Of a stretch of DNA of 7,250 bases, positions 5,496 through 7,250 are shown in pieces. Within the stretch, counting starts at the first letter, position 1. Every line of letters starts with the position of its first letter. This DNA is from Deltaproteobacteria bacterium (GTDB taxonomy: Bacteria > Desulfobacterota > Binatia > UBA9968), in assembly GCA_020027655.1 (NCBI GenBank), contig JAHKKJ010000174.1, positions 1 through 7,250 on the forward strand, written 5' to 3'. The notes under the pieces are model-generated. The model saw nothing but the letters and a program-made list of their open reading frames with translations, searched no databases and was not told the DNA's origin. Both the position numbers and the translations under genes were made by a program.

Positions 5496-5877
5496 ACTTG
5501 TTCAAGGCCACGGCGGCCCGAATGAGAGCCTTCAGAGCCTCCTCGTCCAGCTTGTCGCCTTCGTGGAAGTCGATGGCGCGCCTGGCGTTGCCTTCGAGAC
5601 TGGAATTGAAGAGGCCTGAAGGGTCCTTCAGGGAGGCTCCCTTGGCGAAGGTCATCTTCACGACATTCTTGTACGTCTCGCCGGTGCAGATCAGCCCGTT
5701 GTGCGACCAGACTGGAGTCCCTCTCCACTTCCACTCCTCGGCCACTTCGGGGTCTGCCTCCTTGATCAAGGCGCGGAGCCGGGAGAGCATCTCGCCCCTC
5801 CAGTCGCCCAGATCCTCGATTCTCGCGTCTATTAGCTCAGATGGAGACTCGGCTCTCTTCGACCGGCTCTTCTTCAT
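5479..5877 (-). CDS. DUF1801 domain protein, cassette-borne
   Basis: A 132-residue cytosolic protein with the DUF1801 (YdhG-like) pattern. 'MLSRLRALIKEADPEVAEEW' followed by 'KWRGTPVW' covers residues 30-57. 'GLICTGETYKNVVKMTFAKG' followed by 'ASLKDP' covers 61-86, and 'NARRAIDFHEGDKLDEEALK' with the rest of the final helix covers 97-121. The N-terminal 12 residues are basic (KKSRSKR). The molecular role of DUF1801 is not established; a frataxin-like iron link has been suggested for some relatives but nothing here proves it. I start at ATG 5877, which has AAGGAGAGG upstream (8 bases from GAGG to ATG) and is where homology begins. The same frame stays open to an ATG at 6078, but that extension is Gly/Pro/Arg-rich and would begin inside attC. 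Confidence 0.85.
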   Translation of the reverse strand: MKKSRSKRAESPSELIDARIEDLGDWRGEMLSRLRALIKEADPEVAEEWKWRGTPVWSHNGLICTGETYKNVVKMTFAKGASLKDPSGLFNSSLEGNARRAIDFHEGDKLDEEALKALIRAAVALNKSSARG

Positions 5878-5944
5878 GTTATCTGCCTCTCCTTGGGTCG
5901 CTTTTCTCCCTTGCCTTGCGACGCCGCTGAGCCTCGTGAAAAGC

Positions 5945-5975
5945 ATAGGAAACGCTAGAACCTTCGCCGTGTCAA
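5945..5975 (-). promoter_or_regulatory. Possible cassette-borne promoter for the DUF1801 gene
   Basis: A perfect -35 hexamer TTGACA lies at 5975-5970 on the minus strand in a 195-base leader between attC and the gene. The matching -10 is weak: TTTCCT at 17-base spacing or TCCTAT at 19. The long leader suggests a cassette with its own promoter, unlike the tight leaders nearby. Confidence 0.35.
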
Positions 5976-6072
5976 CCCCCGCGTGGCGGCGCACACGGGT
6001 CGGACGGACGGGAGCGGTCCAGGGTCGCGTGGGGCCGGCGCCTCCAGCTTGGCCCTCCTTGGCACCACCCCC

Positions 6073-6131
6073 GCCCAACTGTAAAGCTCAGCCGGCGCTC
6101 TTAGCGATCGGTCTGAAGCACCAAGTTAGGC
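6073..6131 (-). other. attC: attC site (after the dehydrogenase cassette)
   Basis: On the minus strand R'' is GCCTAAC (6131-6125) and R' is GTTGGGC (6079-6073), both full matches to the core consensus. The arms GTGCTTCAGACCG and CGGCTGAGCTTTAC pair with extra T and A in the 5' arm. At 59 bases it is near the short end of attC sizes, like the classical aadA-type sites. Confidence 0.83.
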
Positions 6132-6165
6132 CTACAATTCAGATGTCCTCGATAACGAGTCGTAC

Positions 6166-7152
6166 TCAAGCGCGTTGCGCGCCCTGGCGCTGACTGTTCA
6201 GGGCGTCAGCATTCAAGACGTTCACTGGGTTCCCTTTGATGAACGCAAGGACATTGTCCACAACTGCGCGAGCGAACCGTTGGTAAGACTCGGCAGTTCG
6301 CCAGGCGACATGCGGCGTCAATACGGTGCGTGGGGCATCTAGAATCGGATCATACATGTCCACTGGCCCGTCATCGCAGAGGTCAAGGGCCGCTCCGGCA
6401 AGATGACCCGAGCGGAGCGATGCCGCGAGGGCCTTCCGATCCACTATTCCGGCCCAAGAGATGTCAATGAGAAGCGCGCTCGGCTTCATTAGCGCAAGCC
6501 GCGTCGCGTTGACAAATTGACTCGACATTTCTGAACGCCGTAGGTGTACTGAGAGGATATCAGCGGTACTGAACAATTCCTCTTCGCTGACCATCTGTGC
6601 TCCCGACGTGGCAGCACGCTCCGGTGTCAGGGTCGGCCCCCAGGCGATCACCCGAAGTCCGAAAGCGGGCGCGCATTTCGCTACCGCAGTCCCAGTCCTT
6701 CCGAGGCCTAGAATGCCCAGAGTCTTTCCTTCCAGTTCCAATCCTGGCACAGGCTCCCAATGCCGCTCACGCAGAGCCAGGTCAGCCGAAACAATTCCCC
6801 GTGCGAGGGCAATAATGAGTCCAAAGACATACTCCGCTATCGAAACGAACGATACTGCCGGCGTCATCGCGACGGCAATGCCCAGTTCGGAGGCTGCCTT
6901 TATGTCGATGCGGTGAGGGCCGGCGGTCACCGCGATAAGGTGTAGGTCTGGTAGGGCATTCAGCGTCTCACGGTCAAAGACGGTACGGTCTCTAATCGCA
7001 ACCGCAACCTGGGCGTCTCGGAGCCGCTCACTCAGCGCCGCACGTGTTTCCGCAACTGTATCGTAGACTCTAAGGGTACCCTCGTCCAACCGCGCCAATT
7101 CTCCGCTACGCTGAAATGCCCCGTCGATATCGTCGCATACAACGATGTTCAT
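6166..7152 (-). CDS. D-2-hydroxyacid dehydrogenase family protein with altered active site, cassette-borne
   Basis: A 328-residue protein of the NAD-dependent D-isomer 2-hydroxyacid dehydrogenase family, which normally interconverts 2-keto and D-2-hydroxy acids. The dinucleotide-binding motif is Gly149/Gly151/Gly154 in 'LGILGLGRTG'. The 'MKPSALLIDISWAGIVDRKA' segment (222-241) aligns with family 'MKPGALLINTSRG.LVDE.A': Trp233 replaces the catalytic Arg and Ala234 the following Gly. The usual 'DVFEEEP' with the catalytic Glu is 'DLCDDGP' (257-263), so Glu is probably Asp. His281 in 'LTPHVAW' is kept. Overall length is normal and there is no frameshift, so the fold seems intact while ordinary catalysis is doubtful. 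Start ATG 7152 has GGAG eight bases upstream. It fills a cassette of about 1123 bases, the largest here. Confidence 0.88.
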   Translation of the reverse strand: MNIVVCDDIDGAFQRSGELARLDEGTLRVYDTVAETRAALSERLRDAQVAVAIRDRTVFDRETLNALPDLHLIAVTAGPHRIDIKAASELGIAVAMTPAVSFVSIAEYVFGLIIALARGIVSADLALRERHWEPVPGLELEGKTLGILGLGRTGTAVAKCAPAFGLRVIAWGPTLTPERAATSGAQMVSEEELFSTADILSVHLRRSEMSSQFVNATRLALMKPSALLIDISWAGIVDRKALAASLRSGHLAGAALDLCDDGPVDMYDPILDAPRTVLTPHVAWRTAESYQRFARAVVDNVLAFIKGNPVNVLNADALNSQRQGAQRA

Positions 7153-7195
7153 GGCATTGGCTCCTGATTTCCCAATAACCGGCTCGACTACGCAC

Positions 7196-7250
7196 GCCTA
7201 ACGTTTTGGGTGAGAGGCGCGGTCCGCCGCGCCCTTCTCAACCCATTACG
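7196..7250 (-). other. attC: attC site, cut by the right edge of the window
   Basis: On the minus strand R' is GTTAGGC (7202-7196), a full match. The L' arm TCTCACCC pairs with GGGTTGAGA with one extra T in the 5' arm, followed by a strong GCGCGG/CCGCGC stem. R'' lies just past the edge; the last bases visible would fit a box ending AAC directly followed by GTAATGGG. The site closely matches the one at 3521 (41 of the first 45 bases, same orientation), so both belong to one attC family. Confidence 0.82.

Larger units (their letters stand above)
3516..7250 (-). mobile_element. Integron gene-cassette array of five cassettes, no integrase in view
   Basis: Six attC-like sites bound five units, each with its gene(s) on the same strand and the attC at the gene's 3' end. 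Cassette limits, taking crossover after the G of each R' box, are about 7201-6079, 6078-5424, 5423-4850, 4849-4305 and 4304-3522. Sizes of 545-1123 bases and gene contents (GFA, DUF1801, cupin, orphan proteins) are typical of environmental and sedentary chromosomal integrons. Transcription and array order run leftward, so attI and intI would be expected beyond 7250. The array ends at 3516-3522, where the consensus R' box is lost. Confidence 0.82.

Noticed and set aside
5878..6078. N-terminal extension of the DUF1801 protein starting at 6078
   Set aside because: The extra 67 residues are Gly/Pro/Arg-rich with no family match, the start would lie inside the attC site, and ATG 5877 has a good ribosome binding site exactly where homology begins.
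5498..6193. 231-residue plus-strand reading frame opposite DUF1801
   Set aside because: It is antisense to a recognisable DUF1801 gene and crosses an attC site; composition is that of a GC-rich shadow frame.
3521..7250. Composite transposon bounded by the two 45-base direct repeats
   Set aside because: The repeats are internally palindromic with integron core boxes, and similar sites occur between every gene; there is no transposase inside and no terminal inverted-repeat organisation.
1..7250. CRISPR array, tRNA or rRNA genes
   Set aside because: No regularly spaced identical repeats; the palindromes are 0.5-1.1 kb apart and differ. No tRNA cloverleaf with a T-arm GTTCRA motif and no rRNA signature was recognised by eye.

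Overview
The window looks like soil or sediment bacterial DNA of moderately high GC. Nothing in it fixes the phylum. The intergenic repeat block at 2615-2812 resembles intergenic repeats I associate with Verrucomicrobiota-like soil genomes, but that is only an impression. There are two halves of very different character, joined near 3520.

Left half (1-3515) is ordinary or decaying chromosome. Positions 1-1161 are a patchwork of gene pieces: an internal slice of an IS21-type IstA transposase (minus, running off the left edge), the C-terminal half of an MFS transporter with at least two frame changes (minus), and the C-terminal half of an aldo/keto reductase (plus). Each piece abuts the next with almost no spacer. 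Then come an intact MFS exporter of the EntS-like MFS_3 type (1290-2534, plus), a non-coding block with inverted and direct repeats (2535-2824), and an intact 3-hydroxyanthranilate 3,4-dioxygenase (2825-3334, minus).

Right half (3516-7250) is, in my reading, an integron gene-cassette array read on the minus strand, with no integrase in view. Six attC-like recombination sites (3516-3575, 4299-4371, 4844-4930, 5418-5495, 6073-6131, and 7196-7250 cut by the edge) separate five cassettes of about 545 to 1125 bp. Four of the six have good RYYYAAC/GTTRRRY core boxes in view at both ends or at every end not altered by the array boundary; the others have degenerate boxes. Where the arms can be aligned they form an imperfect palindrome with extra bases in the 5' arm on the minus strand, which is the polarity expected if the cassettes read leftward. 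In reading order the cassettes carry: a D-2-hydroxyacid dehydrogenase-like protein lacking its usual catalytic Arg, a DUF1801 protein, a small cupin, a GFA/CENP-V-type zinc protein, and a two-gene unit (small conserved protein plus retropepsin-like aspartic protease, ATGA overlap). Any integrase and attI site would be expected beyond 7250; otherwise this is a cluster of attC sites lacking integrase (CALIN).

The cassette genes do not form a pathway. As usual for cassettes they are independent accessory functions, each with its own ribosome binding site and some with candidate promoter or operator elements in the leader.
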